Positions 1 to 8,699 of a stretch of 64,000 nucleotides of DNA are shown here, piece by piece. Location of the stretch: assembly GCF_014138265.1 (NCBI RefSeq), contig NZ_JACGXL010000006.1:248001-312000 (forward strand). The letters run 5' to 3'. The translations under genes and the position numbers were made by a program. The notes beneath the pieces are model-generated. The model was not told the origin of the DNA and did no database searches. It was given only the letters and a program-made list of their open reading frames with translations. How positions within the stretch are numbered: the first letter of the stretch is position 1; each line of letters begins with the position of its first letter. This DNA is from Dokdonella fugitiva (GTDB lineage Bacteria; Pseudomonadota; Gammaproteobacteria; Xanthomonadales; Rhodanobacteraceae).

Positions 1-721
1 TGAGCAGGGCGTAATTGTCGCGATCGCGCAGGCTGAGTGCGGCCGAGCCGCAGAACTTCAGCCGGTCGGGATCGCTCTGGTCGCGGCTGTCGGAGGTGAC
101 CATCATCGAGGCCTGGTCGTCGACCCATTCCCAGACGAGGCCGTGCAGGTCGCGCACGCCGTACAGGTTCGGAGCAGCGCCGATCACCGCGAGCGGCGCG
201 CTCGACGGCTTCGCGTACCAGTCGAGCAGTTGCCGGCGCCAGGCTGGATCGCCGCGCGCGTCGGCGACGGTGGTGCTCGCGGCGGCGGCGCGTTCCCATT
301 CGATCCAGCTCGGCAGGCGCGCGTGCTCCGATTCGCAGTAGGCCTGCGCGGCGAACCAGCTCACCTGCGTGACCGGCTGCGCCGGCGACGCCTGTTCGCC
401 GAGCGCATCCGCGGCCCGCCAATGCGCGAGGTAGCGAGCATCGGCGAACACCGATGGCACGCGGTCGCGCCGCCACTCGGGATGCGCCGCGACGAACGCG
501 AGGAACTCCGCGTTCGTGACCGGCTCGACGCGCAGCGCGTACGCGGCGACCTGCACCGGCTTCGCGCTCGCCTCGGTTTCGATCACGCTGGTGAAGCCGG
601 TCGCGGGGATCGTCGCGTAGGCCGGCGCCGCCGCGTGCGCGATGCACGGCAGGGCCGCGCACGCCGCGATCGCGGCGACACGCAGTGCCGGCGTGCATCG
701 ATGCGGCGTGCGTGCGTCCAT
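1..721 (-). CDS. nirV: NirV-like formylglycine-generating-enzyme family protein (C-terminus cut by window)
   Basis: Exported protein of the SUMF1/FGE-sulfatase fold. Residues 1-29 form a Sec signal peptide ending near AHA. The body shows the family pattern, with WFAAQAYCESE and LPSWIEWERAA followed by NLYGVRDLHGLVWEWVD, which matches the N-x-Y-G-x-x-D-x-x-G-x-V-W-E-W hallmark. It starts 13 nt after the nirK stop, the usual place for nirV. The biochemical role of NirV is not settled; a part in NirK maturation or periplasmic protein modification is the usual suggestion. The reading frame is open from the ATG at 721 to the window edge, so the C-terminus is missing because the window ends, not because of a mutation. 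Confidence 0.85.
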   Translation of the reverse strand, partial: MDARTPHRCTPALRVAAIAACAALPCIAHAAAPAYATIPATGFTSVIETEASAKPVQVAAYALRVEPVTNAEFLAFVAAHPEWRRDRVPSVFADARYLAHWRAADALGEQASPAQPVTQVSWFAAQAYCESEHARLPSWIEWERAAAASTTVADARGDPAWRRQLLDWYAKPSSAPLAVIGAAPNLYGVRDLHGLVWEWVDDQASMMVTSDSRDQSDPDRLKFCGSAALSLRDRDNYALL

Positions 722-734
722 CGGCGTGCGTCCG

Positions 735-2252
735 TCAGTGCGCCGGCGCCGCGGCGGCGGGCGGAGCCGCGCGCACCTTCGCCGCGTCGTCCTTGTGCAC
801 CTGGCCACCCGGGTTACCCCAGCTGTTCAGCACGTAGGTCGCGATGTTGGCGACTTCGTCGTCGGTGAGCTGGGTCATCGGCGGCATCACCGAGTTGTAT
901 TCGGTGCCGTTGACGGTGACCTTGCCGTTGAGGCCGTGCAGCATGATGTCGACGATGCGCGTCGGCTCGGCGGCGAGCAGGCTCGACTTCGCGAGTGGCG
1001 GGAACACGTTCGGCAGCCCCTGGCCGTTGGCCTGGTGGCAGACCGAGCAGGTGCCGGTGAACAGCACCTGGCCCGCCTTGATCTGGTCGTCCTTGGTCAA
1101 CGCGCCGCTCGCCGCCGCTTTCGCCGCGACGGCGACCGGTTTGAGGTTCGGTTCCGAGCGGTCGCCGAGGTAGACCGAGTCGACTTCCTTGCCCGAATAG
1201 ATCGCCTTGTTCTCCGGGCCGTCGACCTTGAGGATCGCGAGCGCGCCCTTGTTGAACGCGCGGAAGATCGAATGGTCGACGAGCACGTAGCTGCCGGGCA
1301 CCTCGGTGTGGAACTCGACGATCGCGGCGCCGCCGGCGGGAATCAGCGTGGTCTGCACGTTCTCCTGCGGATGCGTGCCGCCTTCGGGCTGCACGCGGTC
1401 GAAGATCTCGCCGATCACGTGGAAGCTCGAGACGAGGTTCGGGCCGCCGTTGCCGACGAACAGGCGCACGGTCTCGTTGGTCTTCGCGGCGAGTGCCTTG
1501 TCGCCGGTGAGCGCGCCCTCGTGGCCGTTGAACAGCACGTAGGTCGGCGATTCGTCGATCGCCTTCTCCATGTCGAATGGCTGGTGGCCCTTCTCGCGGT
1601 ACTTGCCGCCCGTGTAGAAGTCGCCCTGCATCACGTAGTACTCGTGGTCGACCTTCGGCAGGCCCTCGGGCGGCTCGACGAGGATGAGGCCGTACATGCC
1701 GTTCGCGACGTGCATGCCGACCGGCGCCGTCGCGCAGTGGTAGACGTAGATGCCCTGGTTGAGCGCCTTGAACGTGAACTGCGATTCGTGCCCGGGCGCG
1801 GTGAAGCTCGACGCGGCACCGCCGCCGGGGCCGGTCACGCCGTGCAGGTCGATGTTGTGCGGCATCTTGCTGTCGGGCGAGTTCTTCAGGTGGAACTCGA
1901 CCGTGTCGCCCTGGCGCACGCGGATGAAACTGCCCGGCACGGTGCCACCGAACGTCCAGAAGGTGTAGGTGACGCCCTCGGAGATGGGCATCTCCTTCTC
2001 GACCACTTCGAGTTCGACGATCACTCTCGCCGGTTGCGTGCGGTTCGTCGGTGGGGGCACTTCCGGCGGACTCGTGAGCACCGCATGGACCGGCTCGCCC
2101 TGCGGCGGACCGAAGTCACCCCGGGCGGAGCCGCCGGTGGTGGCCGCGGCTGGAGCGTTCGCGGCGACGGCTTCATTCGTTCCGGTCGAGCGACCGGTGC
2201 AACCGGCCAGCGCGGCGGCGCTGACGGCGACGGCGAGCAGCAAGCGTTTCAT
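735..2252 (-). CDS. nirK: Copper nitrite reductase with C-terminal cytochrome c domain, lipoprotein
   Basis: Reduces nitrite to nitric oxide in the periplasm. 505 aa. A lipobox (LAGC, Cys18) replaces a plain Sec signal, so the enzyme is probably membrane-anchored. Two cupredoxin domains follow. Type 1 copper ligands are in PHN, YHC and MHVANGM; type 2 His residues are in DLH, YHC and SFHVIG; the Asp of IDLH and His of SFHVIG are the catalytic pair. A heme c domain is fused at the C-terminus (CSVCH, about 402-406; likely Met ligand about 456 in SVMPPM), as in Ralstonia-type NirK. The start at 2252 has GAGGGG upstream. The reading frame extends far upstream but those residues overlap another gene. 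An FNR-type box lies 68 nt before the start. Confidence 0.96.
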   Translation of the reverse strand: MKRLLLAVAVSAAALAGCTGRSTGTNEAVAANAPAAATTGGSARGDFGPPQGEPVHAVLTSPPEVPPPTNRTQPARVIVELEVVEKEMPISEGVTYTFWTFGGTVPGSFIRVRQGDTVEFHLKNSPDSKMPHNIDLHGVTGPGGGAASSFTAPGHESQFTFKALNQGIYVYHCATAPVGMHVANGMYGLILVEPPEGLPKVDHEYYVMQGDFYTGGKYREKGHQPFDMEKAIDESPTYVLFNGHEGALTGDKALAAKTNETVRLFVGNGGPNLVSSFHVIGEIFDRVQPEGGTHPQENVQTTLIPAGGAAIVEFHTEVPGSYVLVDHSIFRAFNKGALAILKVDGPENKAIYSGKEVDSVYLGDRSEPNLKPVAVAAKAAASGALTKDDQIKAGQVLFTGTCSVCHQANGQGLPNVFPPLAKSSLLAAEPTRIVDIMLHGLNGKVTVNGTEYNSVMPPMTQLTDDEVANIATYVLNSWGNPGGQVHKDDAAKVRAAPPAAAAPAH

Positions 2253-2319
2253 CGGTGACCCCTCGTTGCGGCGACGTGTTTTCCTGTCGTCAGCGTCTCC
2301 GATACGGGCACGATCCGCC

Positions 2320-2333
2320 TTGACCCGGATCAA
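2320..2333 (-). promoter_or_regulatory. FNR/DNR-type box upstream of nirK
   Basis: TTGACCCGGATCAA matches the TTGAT-N4-ATCAA consensus at 9 of the 10 arm positions. It lies between the nirK start and the end of the MgtC-like gene. A class II position (-41.5) would put the transcript start near 2285, leaving a leader of about 33 nt. It shows that nirK-nirV has its own oxygen/NO-responsive promoter rather than depending only on read-through from the upstream genes. Confidence 0.8.
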
Positions 2334-2389
2334 GCGCGGCGATGTACGAGAGGAGGCCGAACGCCGCAGCGCAGTCACGCTGCCGCGCG

Positions 2390-3631
2390 TCAGCGCGACA
2401 GCGCGTACGCGAGCAGCAGCGCCGCATCGATCACGAGCACGCCGCCGATCAGCGGCCGCGCGAACGCGGTGCCGCCCGTGGCGAGCGCGGCGACGCACTT
2501 GACGAACGAGTTGGCGACGAACGCGAGCGTGATGCCGAGCGCGGCCTGCGGCAGCGGCAACGTCGCCGTCGCCGCGAGCTGGCCGAGCGACACAGACGCC
2601 GCGTGCACGTCGGCGAGCCCCGCGGCTGCCGCGCCGAGCAATGCACCGCGATCGCCGATCCATGCGTGCAGCGCCGCCGACAGCAGCAGCGCGGCGGCGA
2701 CGATCGCAGCGAACAGCAGGGCGTGGCGCAGGTCGAATGGCCGCGACGCGGTCGACGCGGGCGCGTCGTGGTCGGTCGAGCGCGCGCGTGCGACCCACGC
2801 GCCGGCGAGCACGGCGGCGGCGAGGCCCGCACACACCAGCGCCGGCGCCAGCGCGACCAGTAGCGGCGGCGATGTCGCCGCGAGGATCACGCCGATCTGC
2901 ACGACGGTCGGGATGTTGGACAGCAGCGCGGCCGCGATCGCCGCGCCACGTGCATGCGGCGCCGCCGTCGCGCGCTGGCCCATGCCGCCGATCGTCGCCG
3001 TGCTCGACACGAATCCGCCGAGGAAGCCCGCGAGCAGCAGGCCGCGGCGCGCGCCCAGCGTGCGCAGTGCGACGTAGCCGGCCGCGTTGATCGCCATCAC
3101 GAGCACGACCAGCAGCCACAGCTTGCGCGGATTGAGCACGCCGAACGGGTCGATCGCGCGGTCGGGCAGCAGCGGCAGCACGATCAGCGCCGAGGCGGCG
3201 AGCAGCAGCAGGTCGTCGAGTTCAGCGTCGCCCAGCGACTGGCGCGTGAAGCGGTGCAGCCACGGCTTGCTCGCTAGCACGATCGCGGTGAGCACGTACA
3301 GGCCCGCGGCGAGTTGCGCCTGCGTCGTCGCGAGCGCGCCGAGCAGGTAGACGAGCAGCAGCGCCATTTCGCTGGTCAGGCCGGGATCGCGCGTGCGCGA
3401 ATGCAGGTAGGCGAGGCCGGCATACAGTACGACCGCCGCGCCGCCAAGCGCGAGCGCGACCGCACCGAGCAGCGCGCCGACCGCGCCGGCGAGCGCGGCG
3501 AGCACGCAGGTGCGCGCGCCGATCGCGTCGCGCTCCGGGCCGGTGCCCTTGCCGCGCTCGCGCTCGATGCCGACCAGCAGGCCGCCGCCGAGCGCGGCGA
3601 GGAAGCCGTACAGCAGCGCAGGTTCGGGCAT
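2390..3631 (-). CDS. MgtC/SapB-DUF4010 family membrane protein
   Basis: 413 aa, almost entirely hydrophobic, with about 11-12 predicted membrane segments. The N-terminal part carries the MgtC/SapB pattern ([13 protein letters not shown], then a GARTC segment). The C-terminal half has the DUF4010 pattern with [17 protein letters not shown] and a conserved [11 protein letters not shown] near the end. Substrate and function are unknown for this family. It starts 9 nt after the sirB2-like gene and lies just before nirK, so it is probably co-transcribed with the nor operon. A link to denitrification is suggested only by position. Confidence 0.85.
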   Translation of the reverse strand: MPEPALLYGFLAALGGGLLVGIERERGKGTGPERDAIGARTCVLAALAGAVGALLGAVALALGGAAVVLYAGLAYLHSRTRDPGLTSEMALLLVYLLGALATTQAQLAAGLYVLTAIVLASKPWLHRFTRQSLGDAELDDLLLLAASALIVLPLLPDRAIDPFGVLNPRKLWLLVVLVMAINAAGYVALRTLGARRGLLLAGFLGGFVSSTATIGGMGQRATAAPHARGAAIAAALLSNIPTVVQIGVILAATSPPLLVALAPALVCAGLAAAVLAGAWVARARSTDHDAPASTASRPFDLRHALLFAAIVAAALLLSAALHAWIGDRGALLGAAAAGLADVHAASVSLGQLAATATLPLPQAALGITLAFVANSFVKCVAALATGGTAFARPLIGGVLVIDAALLLAYALSR

Positions 3632-3640
3632 CGTCGCGGC

Positions 3641-4042
3641 TCAGTGGACCAGTCGGCCGAGTATGCCCCACGGATCGTGCGCGCGAGCGATCGTCACGAT
3701 GAAGGCGAACACGAACAGCGCGGCGAAGTAGCAGATGACCTGCACGCGCCGCGTGCGGCCGCGCTTGAGCGCGAGGGTGCCGAGCGCGATGTAGACGACG
3801 AGCAGCAGCACCTTCGCGGTGAGCCAGGCGTGCACGAACGGATACTGGTGCAGGATCGTCACGAGCATGAGCGCGGCGGTCAGCAGGGTCGTGTCGATCG
3901 CGTACGAAAGCCAGCGCAGCGCGGCGTGCTGCGCCCAGTGCGAGCGCGCGAGCATGAGCACGCCGCGCAGCATGAACAGGCCGCCGGAGAGGATCACGGC
4001 GGTGACGTGGACGAACTTGATCTGCGGGTAGAACTCGATCAC
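3641..4042 (-). CDS. SirB2-family membrane protein
   Basis: 133 aa with four predicted membrane helices and the SirB pattern (KFVHVTAVILSGGLFMLRG at the start, then a lysine-containing HAWLTAKVLLL helix). The family was named from Salmonella SirB2 but its molecular function is unknown. The start is GTG at 4042 and is the only one that keeps the first helix. No good ribosome binding site precedes it, because the region is occupied by two copies of a 12-bp repeat. The gene ends 9 nt before the MgtC/DUF4010 gene. Confidence 0.82.
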   Translation of the reverse strand: MIEFYPQIKFVHVTAVILSGGLFMLRGVLMLARSHWAQHAALRWLSYAIDTTLLTAALMLVTILHQYPFVHAWLTAKVLLLVVYIALGTLALKRGRTRRVQVICYFAALFVFAFIVTIARAHDPWGILGRLVH

Positions 4043-4052
4043 GTTATTCAGG

Positions 4053-4078
4053 GCTGAGAGCTGGAAGCTGAGAGCTGG
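4053..4078. repeat. Direct repeat of a 12-bp unit next to the sirB2 start
   Basis: GCTGAGAGCTGG occurs at 4053-4064 and again at 4067-4078, separated by AA, giving a 14-bp period. The unit sits about 11 nt upstream of the GTG start of the sirB2-like gene and so occupies its translation-initiation region. Origin unknown; it resembles short dispersed intergenic repeats. Confidence 0.7.
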
Positions 4079-4141
4079 GGGCTACGGCACAGCGCGAGGC
4101 CTCGACCGTAACATGACGTCATTCCCGCGCAAGCAGGACAA

Positions 4142-4184
4142 GCGCGAAGCGCGCAGAACGCCCGAAGGGCGGCTCCGAAGGAGC
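4142..4184 (-). repeat. Tandem mini-hairpins, two with UUCG tetraloops on the minus-strand transcript
   Basis: Three adjacent perfect palindromes with a 3-nt GAA spacer on the plus strand: GCGC-GAA-GCGC (4142-4152), CGCCC-GAA-GGGCG (4159-4171) and GCTCC-GAA-GGAGC (4172-4184). On the minus strand, which is the transcribed strand of the nor operon, the second and third read C(UUCG)G, the exceptionally stable tetraloop. The array lies in the 209-bp gap between nnrS and sirB2. No U-run follows, so a processing or stabilising element or a dispersed repeat fits better than a classical terminator. Confidence 0.7.
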
Positions 4185-4251
4185 GAGCGCAGCGAGTAGT
4201 CCATTGCTCTTCGAGCGCGCAAACCGAAGCGACGAGGCGTGCGCGCCGACG

Positions 4252-5502
4252 TCACCCCGGCTTGCCGTCGACGCGCGGCGTGAGGAAGATCCACGCCGAT
4301 CGCAGTACCCACGGCAGGAACGCGAGCAGCCAGCCGAACGCGGCGACCACGAGCCAGCGCGGCAGGTCGGCCGAAAATTCCGCGTGCAGCCGCACGATCG
4401 CGACGCCCTGCATCAGGCAGAACGTCAGCCACGGTATGCGCCCCATTTCGAGCGGTCGGCCCGAATGGCCCTGCGTCACGCGCGTGACCATTGCGACGAG
4501 CATCGAACCGAAGTAGCCGACGGTCAGCGCGTGCGCCGGTGCGCGCGCGAACAGGAAGCCGTGGTCGGTGAACGCGAGCAGGCTCTGCGCGGCGTACAAC
4601 GCGAACGCGACCCATAGCCACGCGCCGGCGAAGTGCAGCACGGCGAGCAGACCCGGCCGCAGGCATTTCCACGGCTGCCAGCCGAGCCAGTGCACGAGGA
4701 AGAACAGCGCGAGCGGCGCGTCGGCGAGCCAGAGGACATTCTGGTGATGGCCGAGGTCGAGCGCGAGGTGCACGAGCAGCAGCGCCCACATCGACGGCAG
4801 GCTCCACGCCGGCTTGAACGCGCGGTAGCGCGGGCCGACGACGTTGCCGCTGAAGAACGGGATCATGCGGTGGCAGACCGTGAAGTAGACCGGCAGCAGG
4901 AATCCGAACGTGCCGAGGCGGATCGCGACGTAGGCGAACTGCCAAGGCGCGCCGAGCGCGAACGCGCCGAACGCGGCGAGGCCGCAGGCGCCGAGCACGA
5001 GCGCGACGTAGCACGACAGCGCGTGCCGATCCTTCGCGCCGTTGCGCACGAGCACGCCGCCGAGCGCAGCGAGGCCGGCGAGCCAGCCGGCGAGCATGAC
5101 GCCGATGCCGCCGACGAGCAGCGCCTTCGAACCGAGCAGGCCCGCGTGCGCGACGAGATAGCCGCCGAACAAGCCGGCGAAGACCGGCACGTAGCGACGT
5201 CGCGCGAGCGCAGGCTGCGCCATCCAGCGCGGGAACACCGTGAGCAGGAAGCCGAAGATGAACGGTGCGAGCATGCCGTACTGCGCGAACACCGCGTGCG
5301 CCCAGCCGGGCGGAACCGGCGCCGCCGGAAACGCGTGCCCGAAATAAGCCGCCGCGAGCCAGCACGCCCACCACAGCATCGACACGATCACTGCGCTCGC
5401 GCCGGCGAAGAACAGCAGCCGATGCGGCGCAGCCGCGAGCTGCAAGGGCAGCGTCGCGAAGGCGGCGCCCCACGCGGTCGCGCCGTCGCGATGCATGTCC
5501 AT
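4252..5502 (-). CDS. nnrS: NnrS family heme-copper membrane protein
   Basis: 416 aa with about 12 predicted membrane helices. NnrS proteins accompany nitrite and NO reductases and relieve nitrosative stress by a mechanism that is not settled; the Rhodobacter protein binds heme and copper. Family features seen here include FFAGASAVIVSMLWW near the N-terminus, FGFLLTVFPRW, VCHRMIPFFSGNVVG, LGHHQN and TRVTQGHSGRPL with conserved His residues. The ATG at 5502 shares its A with the norB TGA stop (TGATG), which implies translational coupling. A second in-frame ATG lies two codons downstream. Confidence 0.93.
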   Translation of the reverse strand: MDMHRDGATAWGAAFATLPLQLAAAPHRLLFFAGASAVIVSMLWWACWLAAAYFGHAFPAAPVPPGWAHAVFAQYGMLAPFIFGFLLTVFPRWMAQPALARRRYVPVFAGLFGGYLVAHAGLLGSKALLVGGIGVMLAGWLAGLAALGGVLVRNGAKDRHALSCYVALVLGACGLAAFGAFALGAPWQFAYVAIRLGTFGFLLPVYFTVCHRMIPFFSGNVVGPRYRAFKPAWSLPSMWALLLVHLALDLGHHQNVLWLADAPLALFFLVHWLGWQPWKCLRPGLLAVLHFAGAWLWVAFALYAAQSLLAFTDHGFLFARAPAHALTVGYFGSMLVAMVTRVTQGHSGRPLEMGRIPWLTFCLMQGVAIVRLHAEFSADLPRWLVVAAFGWLLAFLPWVLRSAWIFLTPRVDGKPG

Positions 5503-7766
5503 CACGCGCGCTCCGGCAGCATCGCTGGCGTGCTCGCACGTGGCGCAATCCACAGGCGCAGCGCGAACCCGCCGAACAGCAGTGCGCCGACCGCGAAAAT
5601 CGTGTCGCCCGGCATGCGCATCCAGATCAGCAGGTGCACGATCGGCTGGTCCATGAAGTGCTCCGAGCGCGCGAACCAGTAGCCGTGTTCGAGCGCGGCC
5701 GACAGCTGCAGCACGCCGAGCGGCAGCAGGGTTAGCAGCGCCATCAGCGCGAGGCCGATGTTGAGCGACCAGAATGCGCCGCGCAGGCGTCCGTCGTTCC
5801 ACGGCACTGCGGGTCGCAGGCCGCGCAGGCAGAACAGCATGAGGCCGAGGCCGAGCATGCCGTACACGCCGAACAGCGCGGTGTGCCCGTGCAGCGGCGT
5901 GAGGTTGAGGCCCTGCATGTAGTACAGCGCGAGTGGCGTGTTGATGAGGAAGCCGAACAGGCCGGCACCGACGAGGTTCCAGAACGACACCGCGAGGAAG
6001 AACATGATCGGCCAGCGGTAGCGCGCCATCCACGGCGTCGCGCGGCCGTGCGACCAGGTTTCGTACGCCTCCATGCCGATCAGCGCGAGCGGCACGACTT
6101 CGAGCGCGGAGAACGACGCGCCGAGCGCGATCACCGCGGTGGTGGTGCCGGCGAAGTAGAGATGGTGGAACGTGCCGAGCACGCCGCCGGCCATGAACAC
6201 GATCGTCGCGAACAGCACGTTGACCGTCGCCGTGCGCGCGCGCACGAGGCCGAGCCTGACGAACAGGAACGACATCACCGCGACCGCGAACACTTCGAAG
6301 AAGCCCTCGACCCACAGGTGCACGACCCACCAGCGCCAGTATTCGACCACCGAGATGTGCGTGTGCTCGCCCCACATGAGGCCGGCGGCGTAGAACGCGG
6401 CGATCGCGACCGTCGACAGGAACAGCAGGCCGACGATCGAGGCGAGATCGTCCTTGCGCCGCAGCGCGGGCCAGAGCGCGCGACCCATGAGCACCAGCCA
6501 GAGCACGAGGCCGACGAACAGGAACAGTTGCCAGAAGCGGCCGAGGTCGACGTATTCCCAGCCCTGGTGGCCGAACCAGAAGTTGTTCGCGAGGCCGAGC
6601 TTCTGCATCACCGCGAACCACTGGCCGGCGAACGCGCCGACGACGATCACGAGCAGGCAGCACCAGAGCGCATTGACACCGAGGCGCTGGAACTTCGGTT
6701 CGTGGCCGGACACGGCCGGCGCGATGTACAGGCCGGTGCCGAGCCACGCGGTGGCGATCCACAACACCGCGAGTTCGGTGTGCCAAGAACGCGACAGCGA
6801 GTACGGCAGCACGTCGGAGATCGCCATGCCGTAGAAGTCCTTTTCGACCTGGTAGTGCGCAGTGACGGCGCCGAGCAGGATCTGCGCCAGGAACAGCGCG
6901 ATCACGACCCAGAAGTACTTCGCGGTCGCGCGCATCGACGGCGTGATCTTCAGGCCGGCGAGCGGATCGCTCGCTGGCGGCGCGAGGTGTGGCTCGTTGC
7001 GATGCCACACCGCGTAGTGCCAGGCGAGCAGGCCGATGCCAGCGATCATGAAGAGCACGCTGAACACGGTCCAGAGGAACGCGCTCGAGGTCGGCGTGTT
7101 GCCGACCAGCGGGTCGTACGGCCAGTTGCTCGTGTAGCTCATCGCTGCGCCGGGGCGCGTGGTCACGGTCGCCCAGGCGGTCCAGAAGAAGAACGCGGTG
7201 AGTTCGCGGCGGTGCTCCACGGTGTCGACCGTGCCGTCGCGCATCGCGTAGGTCGCGCGCAGCTTCGCTGTGGCGGGATCGTTGCCGAACAAACTCTCGT
7301 AGTGGGCCGCGACGTTCGATATCGCGATCGCGCGATCGTCCGACACGGCGAGCGTGCCGCTGCCGGCATCGAACGCGTTGGTCCGCAGCTCCTTGCGCAG
7401 GCGCGCCTTGAGCACTTCCTGGCGGCCCTCGTCGAGCGATGCCCAGGCCACGCCGTCGTCGCGTCGTGCCCACATGCCGAGCAGTTCGTCGGCTTCGCGA
7501 TGCAACCAGTCGGCGCTCCAGTCGGGCGCGATCAGCGCGCCGTGGCCCCAGATCGAACCGAGTTGCTGGCCGCCGATGCTCTGCCACACCTGGCGGCCGG
7601 CCTCGATGTCCGCGCGCGTGTACAGCACCTGCCCGCCGGGCGTGGCGACGCGCTCGGGCAGGGGCGGCGCCTGATGATGGATTTCCCGGCCCATCCACAG
7701 CAACACGGCGAACGTGGCGCCGAGCAGGCAACCGAGGGCGATCCAGAGACGGGATGTCGTCGACAT
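5502..7766 (-). CDS. norB: Quinol-dependent nitric oxide reductase (qNOR)
   Basis: Reduces 2 NO to N2O in the cytoplasmic membrane with electrons from quinol. 754 aa; the long periplasmic stretch after the first helix (about residues 30-215) is the cytochrome-c-like extension that distinguishes qNOR from cytochrome-c-dependent NorB. Metal-site motifs are SWHTELAVLW, VVHLWVEGFFE (His and Glu near the non-heme iron), LGTFHHLYF (paired His) and PLHGHTALFG (heme His). No norC is adjacent, as expected for qNOR. The start at 7766 has a perfect AAGGAG (7774-7779) with 7-nt spacing. It is preceded by an FNR-type box and followed by nnrS through a TGATG overlap. Confidence 0.97.
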   Translation of the reverse strand: MSTTSRLWIALGCLLGATFAVLLWMGREIHHQAPPLPERVATPGGQVLYTRADIEAGRQVWQSIGGQQLGSIWGHGALIAPDWSADWLHREADELLGMWARRDDGVAWASLDEGRQEVLKARLRKELRTNAFDAGSGTLAVSDDRAIAISNVAAHYESLFGNDPATAKLRATYAMRDGTVDTVEHRRELTAFFFWTAWATVTTRPGAAMSYTSNWPYDPLVGNTPTSSAFLWTVFSVLFMIAGIGLLAWHYAVWHRNEPHLAPPASDPLAGLKITPSMRATAKYFWVVIALFLAQILLGAVTAHYQVEKDFYGMAISDVLPYSLSRSWHTELAVLWIATAWLGTGLYIAPAVSGHEPKFQRLGVNALWCCLLVIVVGAFAGQWFAVMQKLGLANNFWFGHQGWEYVDLGRFWQLFLFVGLVLWLVLMGRALWPALRRKDDLASIVGLLFLSTVAIAAFYAAGLMWGEHTHISVVEYWRWWVVHLWVEGFFEVFAVAVMSFLFVRLGLVRARTATVNVLFATIVFMAGGVLGTFHHLYFAGTTTAVIALGASFSALEVVPLALIGMEAYETWSHGRATPWMARYRWPIMFFLAVSFWNLVGAGLFGFLINTPLALYYMQGLNLTPLHGHTALFGVYGMLGLGLMLFCLRGLRPAVPWNDGRLRGAFWSLNIGLALMALLTLLPLGVLQLSAALEHGYWFARSEHFMDQPIVHLLIWMRMPGDTIFAVGALLFGGFALRLWIAPRASTPAMLPERA

Positions 7767-7822
7767 CGCAGCACTCCTTGAAGAGGATGCCGCGATCGTG
7801 CCGCGCTCCCGCCCCGGCGGCA

Positions 7823-7836
7823 CTGACGTGGATCAA
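7823..7836 (-). promoter_or_regulatory. FNR-type box upstream of norB
   Basis: CTGACGTGGATCAA matches TTGAT-N4-ATCAA in the downstream half-site perfectly and in three of five bases of the other. Its centre is 63-64 nt from the norB start, so a class II promoter would start near 7788 and give a leader of about 22 nt carrying the AAGGAG site. Weaker than the nirK and hemN boxes. Confidence 0.65.
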
Positions 7837-7889
7837 TCGACGTGCGCCTCGGCGGCCGGGAAGCCCGTGCGAGTGCGCGGAGTGGCAGT

Positions 7890-8699
7890 TCAGCGATCGA
7901 GGATCGGTCGCGCGAGCGCGTACAGCTCGGCCGGCTTCGCGATGGTGAGGTCGCGGCCGTCGACGCGGATGAGTCCCTGGTCCTGGAACCGACGCAGCAC
8001 CCGACTGACCGTCTCGGCGGCGAGGCGCAGGTAGTTCGCGATGTCGCCGCGCGACATCGCCAGATGCAGCGCGCCTGGCGCGAAGCCGCGTTCGGCGTAG
8101 CGCCGGCCGAGCAGGACGAGGAACGCGGCGAGGCGCTCGTCGGACGAGTAGTCGCCCGCGAGCAGGGCCTTGCCGCCGATGTCCTTGCTCATGCGGCGGA
8201 ACAGTTCGCGCTGGATGCCGGGCAGGCGCGCCGCGAGCGTCGACAGCGCGGGGAACGAGAAGCGGCAGACTTCGGTCGGCTCGAGTGCGATCGCGTCGCA
8301 CGGATAGCACTCGGGATGGATCGCGTCGAGGCCGACGAGTTCGCCCGGCAAGTGGAAGCCGAGCACGAGTTCGCGTCCTTCGAGGTCGACGACGCGCGTC
8401 TTCACGGTGCCGCTGCGCACCGCGTAGATCGCGCCGAACCGTTCGCCGTTGCGGAACACTGCTTCGCCGGCGCGATACGGGCCGACATGCTCGACCAGGC
8501 AGTGCAGCTCGTTCAGCGCGAGCTTGTCCACGCCGCGGTCGCAGCACACCGCGCCGAACGCGCAGGTCGAACAGAAGCGCAGTGCGTCGCCGTCGTCGGC
8601 GATCGGGGCGCGCGTCGCGCGACCGGTCGCAGCCCGATCATGGCCCACGCGCACCTCCGCCGGTCCGCCGGTCTCAGACCGCGCGAGAGTAGCGGACAT
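7890..8699 (-). CDS. fnr: FNR/Anr-type [4Fe-4S] oxygen-sensing transcription regulator
   Basis: 269 aa. N-terminal Cys43, Cys46 and Cys52 keep the FNR C-x2-C-x5-C spacing, and Cys145 in EVCRF aligns with E. coli Cys122, so a full oxygen-labile cluster can form. The cyclic-nucleotide-type beta-roll follows, then a winged helix with MSRGDIANYL and AETVSRVL; the E-x-x-S-R recognition helix reads TTGAT half-sites, which match the three boxes in this block. The start at 8699 is chosen for GGAGAG about 7 nt upstream; a longer frame exists but lacks support. The first 26 nt overlap the end of hemN, so the two are co-transcribed. There is a roughly 20-residue N-terminal extension relative to E. coli FNR. 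Confidence 0.93.
   Translation of the reverse strand: MSATLARSETGGPAEVRVGHDRAATGRATRAPIADDGDALRFCSTCAFGAVCCDRGVDKLALNELHCLVEHVGPYRAGEAVFRNGERFGAIYAVRSGTVKTRVVDLEGRELVLGFHLPGELVGLDAIHPECYPCDAIALEPTEVCRFSFPALSTLAARLPGIQRELFRRMSKDIGGKALLAGDYSSDERLAAFLVLLGRRYAERGFAPGALHLAMSRGDIANYLRLAAETVSRVLRRFQDQGLIRVDGRDLTIAKPAELYALARPILDR

Noticed and set aside
642-2258. Long plus-strand frame opposite nirK
   Set aside because: Arg/Ala-rich translation with no recognisable motif; it is the antisense shadow of nirK, which carries complete copper and heme motifs.
2253-3119. Upstream extension of the nirK frame to 3119
   Set aside because: The added residues are Arg-rich, overlap the MgtC/DUF4010 gene, and the lipoprotein start with a GAGGGG site at 2252 explains the protein.
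5503-8547. Continuation of the nnrS frame to 8547 as one giant protein
   Set aside because: It reads through norB and fnr in another frame; the nnrS start at 5502 overlaps the norB stop in a standard TGATG pattern.
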